Assembly: GCA_963971225.1 (NCBI GenBank)
Contig: OZ020268.1
Coordinates: 57,411,900 to 57,475,899, forward strand
Length of the DNA: 64,000 nucleotides
Direction of reading: 5' to 3'
Origin: Melieria omissa
Lineage: Eukaryota > Arthropoda > Insecta > Diptera > Ulidiidae
Each line of letters begins with the position of its first letter. Positions within the stretch are counted from its first letter, which is position 1. Positions 13,447 through 23,801 of the stretch are shown piece by piece. The notes under the pieces are model-generated. The model was not told the origin of the DNA. It saw only the letters and a program-made list of their open reading frames with translations, and did no database searches. Made by a program: the position numbers and the translations under genes.

Positions 13447-14038
13447 GGGTGTTTTTTTTAGAGGTATAGAACTTCGAATTGAAATAAAACACAAGAAAAT
13501 CGTTTTAATGTCCATCAATTTGGCTTTATTGGAAGGATAATTTTATGCCATTAATGTTTAAATATGATTTCGGGCATGTGGCCGCGGCGGCTGGCTCGAA
13601 TAAAGCCAATTCTACAGGTCCAATTTTCAGTTGATGGACAAAGCTCCAATTGCTGTGCACGGTGGCGAATCGATTCATTCGGGTCCTCTTCAACATTTTG
13701 CTCTACAGCGGCAATTGTTTCTTCGGTGCGCACTGTTCGACGTCTCTGCGGATGCGTATTATCACATAGAGTAAACGTAGTGCGAAAACGACCCATGGTT
13801 AACCGAATTAATTGCTCTGATGGACCATAAAATGGACGGAGCTTGCGGTAAACTTCGCGAACTGAACCATTATTTTCGAAATAAATTTGCACGATTTGCA
13901 AGCGTTGTTCTTTTGTCAACCTGTTCATAATGAAATGGCAAACCAAACTGAACATAAATGACATTAGAGTTGCCAGATTTGACCACAAAATGCCAGTTTT
14001 ATCTCTATTCGAAAAACAAACCTCTAAAAAAAACACCC
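13447..14038 (-). mobile_element. Internally deleted mariner element, 592 bp
   Basis: Perfect 19 bp terminal inverted repeats, GGGTGTTTTTTTTAGAGGT, lie at both ends, with TA at 13445-13446 and 14039-14040, the target dinucleotide of the Tc1/mariner superfamily. The minus strand carries a transposase remnant (next entry) whose N-terminal and C-terminal parts are fused by an internal deletion. A full mariner is about 1.3 kb, so over half is missing. The clean ends suggest it may have been mobilised in trans by a full-length relative. Confidence 0.9.
13551..13928 (-). pseudogene. mariner transposase remnant (N-terminus fused to last residues)
   Basis: Translation from the ATG ending at 13928 gives about 125 residues. 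It opens with the mariner-type DNA-binding region (RLTKEQRLQIVQIYFENNGS, then VREVYRKLRPFYG), continues through HPQRRRTVRTEE and ESIRHRAQQLELCPST, then jumps directly to WTCRIGFIRASRRGHMPEII, which is the extreme C-terminus of the family. The catalytic DDD region is entirely missing, so the product cannot be an active transposase. The frame stays open across the deletion junction, so a short DNA-binding peptide is possible in principle. Expression is unknown. Confidence 0.85.
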
Positions 14039-14149
14039 TATACAATTAGAGTTGAGATTGTAAATGTTTTCAACAACATAACCTCACTTCAGGCATAACC
14101 TTATAAATCACAGACCATGTTTTCAAGATATTTATTAAACTAAACCTTT

Positions 14150-14474
14150 CTGCCGGTCTTGATAGTCCAGCGGGAAGCGCGCTGGCTTCTCATACCAAAG
14201 GCTCCAGGTTCGATTCCTGGCTCGGGCTGGTGAACAACTCGTCTACTTCTATCGCTATTCACATGAAGGGAATGAGAATTACAAGAATCGCACAAGTGCG
14301 CTCTTGGCAGGCAATGGCAAAACCTTCAAGTGTGAACGAAAAACTGCCAATCGTCGGCGTTAAACTGTAGGTCCCCTCCCTTTCCCCATCCGCTTAAAAT
14401 GTGTGCTGAAAATTACTGAGTGCTATGGAAGGCTTGTAGCCTTCCTGCCCACCCTCACATCCATCGATCCATCC
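14150..14474 (+). mobile_element. tRNA-derived SINE (family A), near full length
   Basis: The head (about 14152-14232) resembles a tRNA, with a diverged box A around 'gatagtccagcgggaagc' and a clear box B 'ggttcgattcc'. A family-specific body follows ('gaatgagaattacaagaatc', 'cacaagtgcgctcttggcag', 'aaaactgccaatcg', 'ccccatccgctt'). The tail is 'ggcttgtagc' and 'ttcctgcccaccctcacatc' plus CATC repeats. The 13 bp target duplication AAACTAAAC(C/A)TTT lies at 14137-14149 and 14475-14487 with one mismatch. The head is most like tRNA-Met (CAT at the anticodon position), though this is a weak assignment. Confidence 0.85.
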
Positions 14475-14487
14475 AAACTAAACATTT

Positions 14488-16100
14488 ACAAACTCAATTC
14501 TGAGATATCAAAAGCACATTTCGTATATAGCGAAAATTCTGAAAACTTCCAGCCAGTCTCAAACATTCTGTACAACTTAATAGCGAACTTGCAACTTGCA
14601 ATTTCATTCTCCACACCCCAACCATGACTCATAATTTCTGAAAATTTCTGGCAAACGTTTTCATGTCGCCTTTGCAGCAACATGTACATATGATTTTAGA
14701 TTTAAGCTTCTCGCCGTCACGAATTCAGTGGCAACGTTTGCAATTAGAAACGTTTAAATCAACTATTTGAAAGCCACACACGTCTGCAGCAAATCCGTCC
14801 GCTGTAATTGGCTGCATCGAACGCATTCGCGGCAGTGGCCTTATTAGCAGCCACTCGAAGTTCGAAGTCGGCGGTTCAGGGTCACGGTGGTTGTTGCGGC
14901 GCAACGTCGCAAGGCAACAGCACGCAAAAACCTGCCCGACGTCCAACAACAACAACAACAGCAATAAATTCCCATGCATTTTTTTCTATCACATAAGTAC
15001 GCCACAAAATTAACTGCCAATCTGCATGGCTGCGTCGCCGCCTCGGCCAAGGTCTTTGCTAGGAAGCCATAGACTGCAAGCGGCGCAGTTTCTGACAAGC
15101 CACAACAACACAGCAGCACGAACCGGAAAACTTGAAAACGATAGCGGCGCAAGCGCAGCTCATTCGATTTCAAATTTTCCGCGCAGCGCGCGCGCCAAAA
15201 ATGCAGTTTGGCCAAAAACCAGAAAGTCTCGTCTTGCCTGCTGTTGCATTGGCGCTCGTGCAGCCAAGCAGTAAGTGACCCAAAAATAGAAAAAAAAAAA
15301 CCTAAAAGCGCCAACCACGAACCACAAAACTTGAAATGAAAACGAAAACATGAAAAATTGAAACTGAAACTGAAAAAAAATTAAACTAAAAAAAATTATA
15401 CTGAAGCAAACAGCAGCAAACACGCAACCAGCATTGTTTGTTGTCTGTTGTTTGTTATTATGCAACAAATGTAAATGTAATGCAACAACAACAATACAAC
15501 TTTTACCAATCTATGCCATAATATTTCAAATGCATTTAATTGTCCGGCATCTCAGCTCAGCTGAACTGGGAAACTGGTGGCACGCCACAAAATGCGGCGC
15601 CCCAGTTTGTGTCTGCGGGTTGTAATTAAGTGCCGTTGGGCGGTTCGAAAATCATAAATACAAATCAAATATTAAATAACCAACAATTGTACCGTAACTG
15701 CAAGGTGTGTAACCTCAAAGTTTTTTACATAAAAACTTTAGTTCGCACTTGAACAAGTTTTGTGATTTAAAAAATGCAGCACTTTGGAAATATCCGGATA
15801 CAGCTTTACTTAAAAATAATAATAATTATAATAGTAATTAATAATAATCAAAAATTAAGAATAATTAATAATAATTAATTAATTAGTAATCAAAACTTTT
15901 AACCCTAACTGTTTGTTAAAAAATTTAGCTCAAATGTGGCTTATTCCGTAAAGAACTCTTCCACTATTCAAAATTTTCTCAAAAATATACGTAAAGGGTA
16001 TCTACAGGGAACCCAACATATAGGGAAGGGCACCAAACATATACGAGTAGAATTGTCTCACGAGATTCCAACAAACCCAATGTTAAAGGGAGACATTGAG
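14488..16100. other. Non-coding stretch with a GC-rich part
   Basis: About 14750-15270 is richer in G+C, with CAACAA runs and overlapping short frames on both strands that lack recognisable domains. It is followed by poly-A/T-rich DNA from 15280. 15800-15900 is an AATAATTA low-complexity tract. No gene supported. Confidence 0.45.
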
Positions 16101-16104
16101 AAAG

Positions 16105-17050
16105 AAGATCGTTTTAGACACCTATAACTCCTAAACCAAATGGGCTAACAACCTAAAATATAACTCGTCTTATAGTAGAACTCTTCATCTTTTCAAAAAT
16201 GTGCTGATCTGGCCGCTATTCCACCAGACAACCCAAAATATCGAAGACAGCATATTTTGGCATCAATGTTTATATCAGCCTGACCAATATTTCTATCGGT
16301 ATTTCTATTGAGCTTAATTCCTAAACCAAAACTGATGGCTTTCTTAAGTAATAAGTAAGACTTTTTAAATCATTTTTGTAGCAGAACTTTCAAGCTTTCC
16401 AAAACTGTATCGATCCGCTCGCTATGCCATTGGAAAGCTGAGAAACTCTCTTTGAAATTTGAAAAAATCCGTGTTGAAGAATGACTTTGAAATAAGTCAA
16501 CTATCTGCAATTATCGTCCTACAAGTCCTAAACACTATAAGCTACGTCATGAAATATGACTCATTTTATAGCAAAACTCTACAGCTTTTTAAGAATTGGT
16601 CGAAAACCCACAAAATATCATTGGAAATTTGAAAAAAATCTATGTTGAAGAATGGCTTTGAAACAAGTCAACTTGCTGCAACTATGCCTACAGTAAAAAA
16701 TCGATCAACTGCCTATAACTCCTAAACCAAATACGCTAACGACATGAAACATAGCTTATTGTTTATTAGAACTCTACAGCTTTTAATATTTGGTCGAAAC
16801 CCCACAAACTATCTTTGGAAATCTGAGACAATCAATGTTGAATGTCGACTGCGAAAAAAGTCAACTAACTGAAGCTGTGCCTAAAATAGTTTCAACTGCC
16901 TATAACTCCTAAACCAATGACGCCAGCAACATGAAATATGTCTCATTTTATAGTAGAACTCCACAGCTTTCCAAAACCTCCCAAACTCTCTTTGGAAATC
17001 CGAGAAAATCCATGTTGAATGTTGACTTTGAAAAACTGGACTCTTCAGAA
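16105..17050 (+). repeat. Tandem array of about 185-210 bp diverged units (about five copies)
   Basis: The marker 'ctataactcctaaaccaaa' or a variant occurs near 16123, 16316, 16525, 16709 and 16901. Each copy is followed in order by a 'catgaaatatgactcatttt' block, 'atagtagaactctacagc', 'ttggtcgaaaaccc', 'tctttggaaat' and 'gttgaa(t/g)aatg', then 'aagtcaact'. Units are clearly homologous but diverged. It lies just upstream of the first visible NRF-type exon, so it is probably intronic. Confidence 0.75.
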
Positions 17051-17372
17051 ATCCTTAAAATATCTGTAGCGCCTTAATCACAAGTAAAATGGAACTGAAA
17101 TACGTATTATTTTCAAATAGAATCCTTAAGCTTTCTCCAAGAAACCAAAGAAATCTTGTGCCTCAACCTTTTCTCTCATACATTGAATCTCCTCAAAATC
17201 GCCTTAACTCATTTCACTTACACGCAATCTGTCTTTCTTCCTCTATGAATTAAATCTATTAAAACCTTATTTTAACTAATCTCTATTCTGATTCTCTTTA
17301 TTTCCGTGCCATATGTATGAAATTTTTTTAAATAATTTCAATTAATTGGTCCTACCTTCTTATCTCTTCTAG

Positions 17373-20300
17373 TGGATGATGCGTCCGGTCATTACACTTC
17401 CGGCTTCTTTTACGGCAACAACTACTGGCTGGGCTCACTTTCGCTTTGCCAATCCATCTACCATGACGATGACGATGCACAGCACCACAGTGCCGCCAAT
17501 GCAGCCAAAAATTCCGGCCTACCCTTTGCCAAGGCACACACACAGGCATACACAACCGTTTACAATGAGAATCCGCCATTCATTCCGGGATTTTATGTGG
17601 TGAAACTTTATCTGAACGATACATTTCCAACACGAGTGGTAAGCGGTATTTAGGATTTTCTGAAAAATTTAGAAAATTAAAAAAATTATTTTAAAAAATG
17701 AAAAAAAAAATATTATTTAAAAAAATTAAAAAAAATTATTTAAATTTATTTAAAATTTTTTTTAATATTTAAGGAAAAACATTTTTTTCATTATTATTAA
17801 ATTAAATTTTGGAAAATTAGCAACTTTTAGAAAATAAGAAATATTTTGAAAAAAAGGAATTTTAGAACATAAAATATGACAACATAGCAAAATTTATGTA
17901 TATTGAAGCATTTTGCCAAATTTGTAAAACAACTTCAATTATTGAAATTATTCTTCAATGAATGCAAACAGTGACTTTAAATTATCTATTAGGATCTCTT
18001 GTTCATTTGGTGAAAACCAAAGGTCTTCATAGATGTAAAATTTTTGGAAAATTTGAAAATTGTACAATATAACAAAATTTGTTTTCAAACTTTTTCCAAA
18101 ATTTGTTAAATAACTTCAAATATCTAAATGATTTTTGATGAATCCAAACAGTGACTTTAGATTATTTATACAAAACAAAATATGGCCATTTACAATAATT
18201 TATAAATATAATGCAATTTTCAACTTAACTATTTGTCTACAAGGAGGACTTCAAACTTGGCTGAACTCAATCTTTAAAAATAATCATCTTAAAATTATGT
18301 CAAATGTTTAACAAATGAATTCTGAGATTTTAGGAGATTTGTATTTCCTCTAAGATGATCAATTAGATGATCAACCAGTAACGAGGCTAAATTTTGTGCT
18401 AAGCTTTGTTGTTTTTATTAAAGTTCAGCCGAATAATGATTTTTTTGAATTGCTTTAATGTTTTTAGTTTGCAATTATTCCGTCTAGATTTGGTAAAACA
18501 ATTTTCGGAGATGCCAGGAGCAATTAAAACTGCACAACTGACAACAAAGCAAATCACTGTTTGCATTCATTGCGCAAAAAAATTCATTATGCCTTTGAAA
18601 GTCTATACGCACACACACAGATAAAGACACACATACACATTTTGGCCAGCTGAACAAATTCAATTTAGAGAGGCCAAAAATTGCATGAAAGTTTGTTGCT
18701 GCGGCGACAAAAATGTTTAACAGTTTTTTTGTTCGTTTTTTACCGCGCACGCGCTTTTTTCGTAAGTCTAGAATTAACGCCGCTTAAGTAAAATACATCA
18801 AAAATACAAATAATCGCTGTGCTAAGTTTGTGCCGTTTAGCGCGTCGCTGTTAATGAACTTCATTTGCGGCTCAACTTGACTTTATTTTTATTTATTTAT
18901 GTATTTTCATTTGCTGCATTTTTTGTTGCTCATTGCAGACGAGAACGATCTATGTTGGCGTTTGTCTGCCGTCCAGCTGCAGCGCAGCGGAGGTGCGCAC
19001 GCTGACCACGTTCGCGCAGCAGCCGCTGCCGACACGCGCCATTCAGGTGCTCGACGTGCGCGTACCCAGCGACCGCGAGTTCAACATCTACGACGACCGC
19101 ACTTTCTGGATTCTAATGTAAGGTTTGAGCGTTTGTTTGCCTCTCCGTCCGAATACAAATCGAATTGAATTTGCCGTTTTTACCTCTGCAGCGTTGTGTC
19201 GACCATTGTGTGTACACTGATTGCTGCTGGCACCCTGTACGAGATTTATTTGACGCGCCGGCTCAAGGAGGCGCTGCGCCGCCAGGACAAGGAAATGATG
19301 AACAACAGCGAGACATCTTCGGGCATTGGCTGCGCCTCCTCCGACTACAGCGACTCCGTGACGCATGACTCGCTGAAGAAGGAGTCGCTCAAGGAGCTCA
19401 ACATTGTGCTCAATCTGCCGCACACCGTTGCCGGCGCCAGCAGCAACAACAGCACCTGCGACGAGCACCTCGAGGGCGATCTGCACGAGCCCGAGAAGCT
19501 GAACGTCTACGCCGAGCTGCTGCTCTCCTTCTCCGCAATCACCAACTTCAATGCCATCTGCGATCGCAACGTGGGCGCCGACACCATTCCGTCCATACAC
19601 GGACTGCGCGCCTTCTCCATGGCCTGGGTCATACTGGGCCACACGTGCATTGTGGTCTTCAAGTACTCGGACAACATGGAGATGCGCAAGGACGTCGAGA
19701 AGAACTTCTTCTTCCAGGCCATCACCAACGGACCCTTCAGCGTGGACACGTTCTTCTTCATCAGCGGCTTTCTCATCTCCTACCTGTACTTTCGCACCAA
19801 CGCCAAAGGCAAACTGAAGAAGCTGACCAAAGGCTCCAGCGAGCTGGCTGCCGGCACAGCGCACTTTCTGGGCCTGGTGGCATATCGCTTCATGAGGTCA
19901 GTGCCTTGCAGCTGCATTGAAGATGTTTAGCTGAAATTGTTTTTGTTTGTATTTGTAGGTTAACTGCGCCCTACATGTTTGTGCTGGGCGTGGTGCAGGT
20001 GACCATGAAGTATCTGGCCACCTACTCGGTCTTCGATCCGCCCACCAACGATCACATCACCTGCCCAGATTACTGGTGGCGCAATGTGCTCTACATCAAC
20101 ACTCTCTTCCCCGTCGAAGAAATGGCAAGTGCAGCCACATAACCTCAACCAATGCATAACCTAAGCTAACTTTGAAATGTTCCATTCCTTTTTAGTGCAT
20201 GCTGTGGAGCTGGTACCTGGCCAACGACACGCAGTTCTACATCATCGGCGCCATCATACTCATCATTGGTGTGCGCCACTTCAAGCTGTCCGCCTGCACA

Positions 20301-22305
20301 ACGCTCGTGTTTCTGGTGTCGTCGTGGATCACCACCGCAGTCATTGCATTCACCAACAATCATCGGCCCAACACCGACGATCCGCTGGCGCTCTTCGACA
20401 AGATCTACGACAAGCCCTGGACCCGGCTGGGGCCGTATCTGATTGGCATGGCCGTGGGCTGGATACTGTTTCGCACCAATTGCAAGATTCGGCTGCCGCG
20501 CCTCACCGTTGCCACTGGCTGGCTGCTGGCCATGCTCAATCTGTTCGTGCTGGTCTTTGGTCTGTACCGCGCCGAGCTGTCGCAGTTCACCGCAGCGGCC
20601 TACAGCTCGCTGAGCCATTCGGCCTGGGCGCTGTCGCTCGCCTGGATCACAATCGCCTGCTCGACCGGCTATGGTGGCTACATCAACTCGCTGCTGTCGG
20701 CGCCGTGCCTGTATCCGTTCTCGCGCGTCACCTACTGCGCCTACTTGGTGCACCCGATCGTTATACGCTCGATGGCGCTCAACACGGACGCACCGTTGCA
20801 TCTGGGCGGCGACACTATGGTGAGTGGCTGCGAAACAATTGGGTTCAGTGAAGTTAATTAGTCAAATGGTTTAATGAGAGAATGAAAAAGTTAGATGGAT
20901 GATTAGACAATGAATTAGTATTAGATTAGTTAATTCAAATGTTAAATGTTTAGTTGCATTGATGAAATTGATTAATGAAGTGGAATGGAGATGAAACTGG
21001 AAGTTGATTAATGAAATGATTTATTGTCATATTTTCATTTTATTATATATTTTATTTACATATTTTCAGCATTTGATTGTGTGATTACTTTCATTAAGTT
21101 CATAAAACTTTAGTTAAATCGCTTTAGTACCCAGTTTTCAATTAGTCCAACGCTGACTAAAAGTGTAGTTGACTAATAGCTTCATTAATCAACCTTCCAG
21201 TCAAACAACCTCACAGTTATTGAGATATAAATCTAAATTATGCAAATACATAATTAATTAACGAAATAATTAGCTAATTTTTCCAGCTCTTGAATAACAG
21301 GCTTGACTCAAATTGAATTGGCTATATTTGTAATATTCTTAAATAATCCTTTTTAATTAAATAATTTTTTTTATGAAAAAACATTGCATAAGATTATATA
21401 ATTAGTTTACAAAAAATCATTTATAATTTTAAAAGGATTCATTAATAAACTTTTCCAAACAAAAATTGAGATTTTAATCAGAATAGTGTCAATATATAAT
21501 TAATTAGCGTCATTATTAGTTAATTTTTCCAGCTCTTGAATAATAGACTTAATAGAAATTGAATTGGCTATATTTGTCATATTCTTAAATAATTATTTTT
21601 AATCATTTTTAATTAATTAGAATTAAAAATATTATATCAAAGAATATAAAACTAGTTGTTTATAATTCAATAATAATTAATTAATACTAATAAGAATTAT
21701 TTTTAATAATAGTAAAAATAAATTATTACATAAATATAATTCAATTAATTTGTAATTTAAATTATTGTAAATTGTTCGTTTACTTAGTCATTTATTGCTC
21801 AAATAGTCACCGTTTAAATATAAAATATTGTATAAAATCATTTAAAAAAAATAAGAGTTTATGTAATTCCATCATTTTTAATTAATACTAATAATTTTTT
21901 ATTGCTAAAAATAATTATTACATAAATTTAATTAAATTATTGTAATTATTTGTAATTAGTTTATTAACTTAACCATTTATTACTCAAATAGTGTTCAAAT
22001 CTAGCAGTTATTAATTTTTTCGACTTTTAATTTATTTATTTATTATTTGTATTATTTATTTCTTTATTTATATTATTTATTTTTAATTATTTATTATTAA
22101 TTAGATTTGTAATCAAATCTTATTCACCATCTTTTTTTCTATTTTTTAATATTTTCTATTTTTTTCTCATTTTCAGGTTATTATGTTCTTCGGCCTTGTT
22201 GTCGCCTCGTATCTGCTGTCGTTTCTTGTGTCCATATCGTTTGAGGCGCCCGTCGTTACGATGCTCAAAATCCTCTCGCCTAGTCGAAAAAAGCGACTCG
22301 CCTGA
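17373..22305 (+). CDS. NRF-6-like acyltransferase-3 membrane protein, 3' six exons (5' end missing)
   Basis: Exons: 17373-17638, 18939-19117, 19192-19896, 19959-20124, 20196-20819 and 22177-22305 (TGA). All phases agree, giving about 688 residues. The first exon carries the extracellular NRF domain (SGFFYGNNYWLGSLSLC); the second contains VGVCLPSSC, a hallmark of this family. The third has a membrane span (ILIVVSTIVCTLIAAG), then a loop, then the acyltransferase-3 start GLRAFSMAWVILGHT with its conserved His. Later exons hold further hydrophobic segments and CMLWSWYLANDTQFY, also typical. Family members are integral membrane proteins; the C. elegans founder acts in intestinal drug and lipid uptake, and the biochemical substrate is generally unknown. 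The signal peptide and first Cys-containing part must lie upstream, possibly outside the window. Exon 4 ends in a GC donor. The gene converges on CLPTM1L. Confidence 0.92.
17639..18938 (+). repeat. NRF-type gene intron with diverged tandem duplication
   Basis: Intron with GT (17639) and AG (18938). Phrases around 'ccaaacagtgacttta' recur at about 17963 and 18143, together with neighbouring 'aaaacaacttcaa' blocks, indicating a duplicated unit of about 180 bp. Otherwise A+T-rich, with A/T homopolymer-like DNA near 17690-17780. Confidence 0.6.
20125..20195 (+). other. GC-AG intron, 71 bp, in the NRF-type gene
   Basis: The exon ends ...GAAATG and the intron starts gcaagt, the strong GC-donor context, and ends ttttag. 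Only this junction keeps the frame and joins FPVEEM to CMLWSWYLAND, the expected family sequence. No GT alternative nearby preserves phase. Confidence 0.85.
20820..22176 (+). repeat. Last intron of the NRF-type gene, with diverged tandem duplications
   Basis: Starts gtgagt and ends tttcag. 'tttttccagctcttgaataa' recurs at about 21280 and 21525, with downstream 'gaattggctatatttg' and 'atattcttaaataat' in both copies, a period of about 245 bp. A second pair with 'aaattattacataaat' and 'tcaaatagt' lies around 21715-21815 and 21905-21995. A+T content is extreme; no coding frame. Confidence 0.65.
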
Positions 22306-22915
22306 GCAGCAACAGCACCACGCGCCAGTGTCGCCTCTCCCCTCCTCCTCACAACGACTATATCTTTTATACTCTCGCGTTCATTGTTCAACTCTACGTC
22401 ATGCTTTAGATTCTTGTACATACCTTTATGACTTAAGGGAACTTAAATACTTTACTTAATTGTTAGTTATCGAATAGTGTGCGCTGTACCTTTCAATTGA
22501 CGTTAGTTGACTTGATTCACTTAGTTGCATTCATTCACTTAGTTAACTGAATTGATTTCATCAAAAGTCAACAACTTCATTAAACTTTGATCAATTGAGC
22601 ACAGCGTCACTTAATTGTATTTTGCGCAAATCGTACATTAATGTTATTCACTTTTTTTATTATACCTCGAAACACGAAATTCTATTTATCAATCATCACA
22701 TCTACCAACATTTATGGTGTAATTTACAATTAAATTTTCAACCTGCAAATGAACACATGTGTAGCTTTCTGTTAGTTGACTTGATGCCTAAACTACTGTT
22801 AAATTTGTAAATTTTAGAGAACATCTAAAAATTTTATAAATTTAATAATATTTATTCCAAAGGCTAGTCGAACGCAGCTCAAGTTGATTACATGTGAAAA
22901 CACATAAAAACGCGC

Positions 22916-23135
22916 TAGCGTTGGGCAAACAACTGAATTAGATTAGGAACTAATACAACATAAGCTGATTAGTTGAGACGAACAATTGTTGGTCAAAGTA
23001 TTGAATTATATAATTATAATTATTAGTATTTAATTATAGTTGACTAACAATTAGTCACAATTGTCAGTTGGACTAAACTTTTGAAAATTTAAAACTTATT
23101 AGTTAATGACCTAAGTCACTGTTTGCCCAACACTG
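22916..23135. mobile_element. Probable hAT-type MITE, about 220 bp
   Basis: The left end reads TAGCGTTGGGCAAACAACTG. The right end, read on the opposite strand, is CAGTGTTGGGCAAACAGTGA. The outer 16 bases match at 14 positions, and CAGTGTTG is a common hAT terminus. I could not find a matching 8 bp target duplication, so the exact ends and class are less certain than for the other MITEs. Confidence 0.5.
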
Positions 23136-23267
23136 TTACACATCATACAATCAATTTTAGTTTAGTTGCTCATTGCAAAAATTTAGTTTCTAAGCTGTAA
23201 AATACGAAATCTATGTCGATATGTAAAAATACGAAATACGATAAATATGTAAAAAGAAATCATTACA

Positions 23268-23273
23268 AATAAA
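23268..23273 (+). terminator. Candidate poly(A) signal for the NRF-type gene
   Basis: AATAAA, with further AATAA-type hexamers just after it (to about 23284). It is about 960 nt after the stop codon, which would make a long 3' UTR; no closer canonical hexamer stood out. Tentative. Confidence 0.3.
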
Positions 23274-23701
23274 TAAGAATAAAAGCCAACAAAAGTACTT
23301 AATTATTCATTTACAATTTAATTTCTAGTTTCAGTTAAACCATACATTTACATCCATACATCGATTTTTACCATTAAATTAAATAAAAATGTATAATAAA
23401 CTAATAACTAAATACAATCACAATTTAAGTGATTAAACCACTTACCAGCCAATCTTCAAATAAGTTCATTTCACGCCTTCTGCTGCTAGTTTCACACATT
23501 CAATTATATTTTCAACACACAATGAGCTATTTTGACTACCACAGACTACCACTACTTACGACTACCAAACTTATAAATTAACAGACGGAATGTGATCGCG
23601 TTTCGCGCATATCGATCGTAACACAACATCAACCGCACCGACCAAAGGCCACCAAATTTGCGAATTATCAAAAAATTGCATTGAACAAACTACAAACTTT
23701 A

Positions 23702-23713
23702 ATGTGTGTGTGA

Positions 23714-23754
<41 letters not shown>
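23702..23754. repeat. (TG)n microsatellite
   Basis: About 26 TG dinucleotides with two interruptions (GAG and GCG). It lies within the likely 3' UTR or downstream flank of CLPTM1L. Confidence 0.95.
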
Positions 23755-23755
<1 letters not shown>

Positions 23756-23801
23756 ATGAACGTTACGTTAATTAGGATCTAAATGGTTTAGAGGCGCAAA
23801 T

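Larger units (their letters stand above)
22306..23801. other. Convergent intergenic region / 3' UTRs
   Basis: Lies between the NRF-type stop (22305, plus) and the CLPTM1L stop (23802, minus). It holds a probable MITE (22916-23135), candidate poly(A) signals and a TG microsatellite. The frames here are short and unsupported. Confidence 0.6.

Noticed and set aside
19088..19864. 258-residue minus-strand frame, Val/Gly/Leu-rich
   Set aside because: It lies opposite the NRF-type exon, whose frame, splice sites and family motifs are unambiguous; the antisense frame is a by-product of G+C-rich codons.
20166..20801. 211-residue minus-strand and 224-residue plus-strand frames over NRF-type exon 5
   Set aside because: Both are alternative-frame shadows of the spliced exon 20196-20819, which encodes the expected membrane segments.
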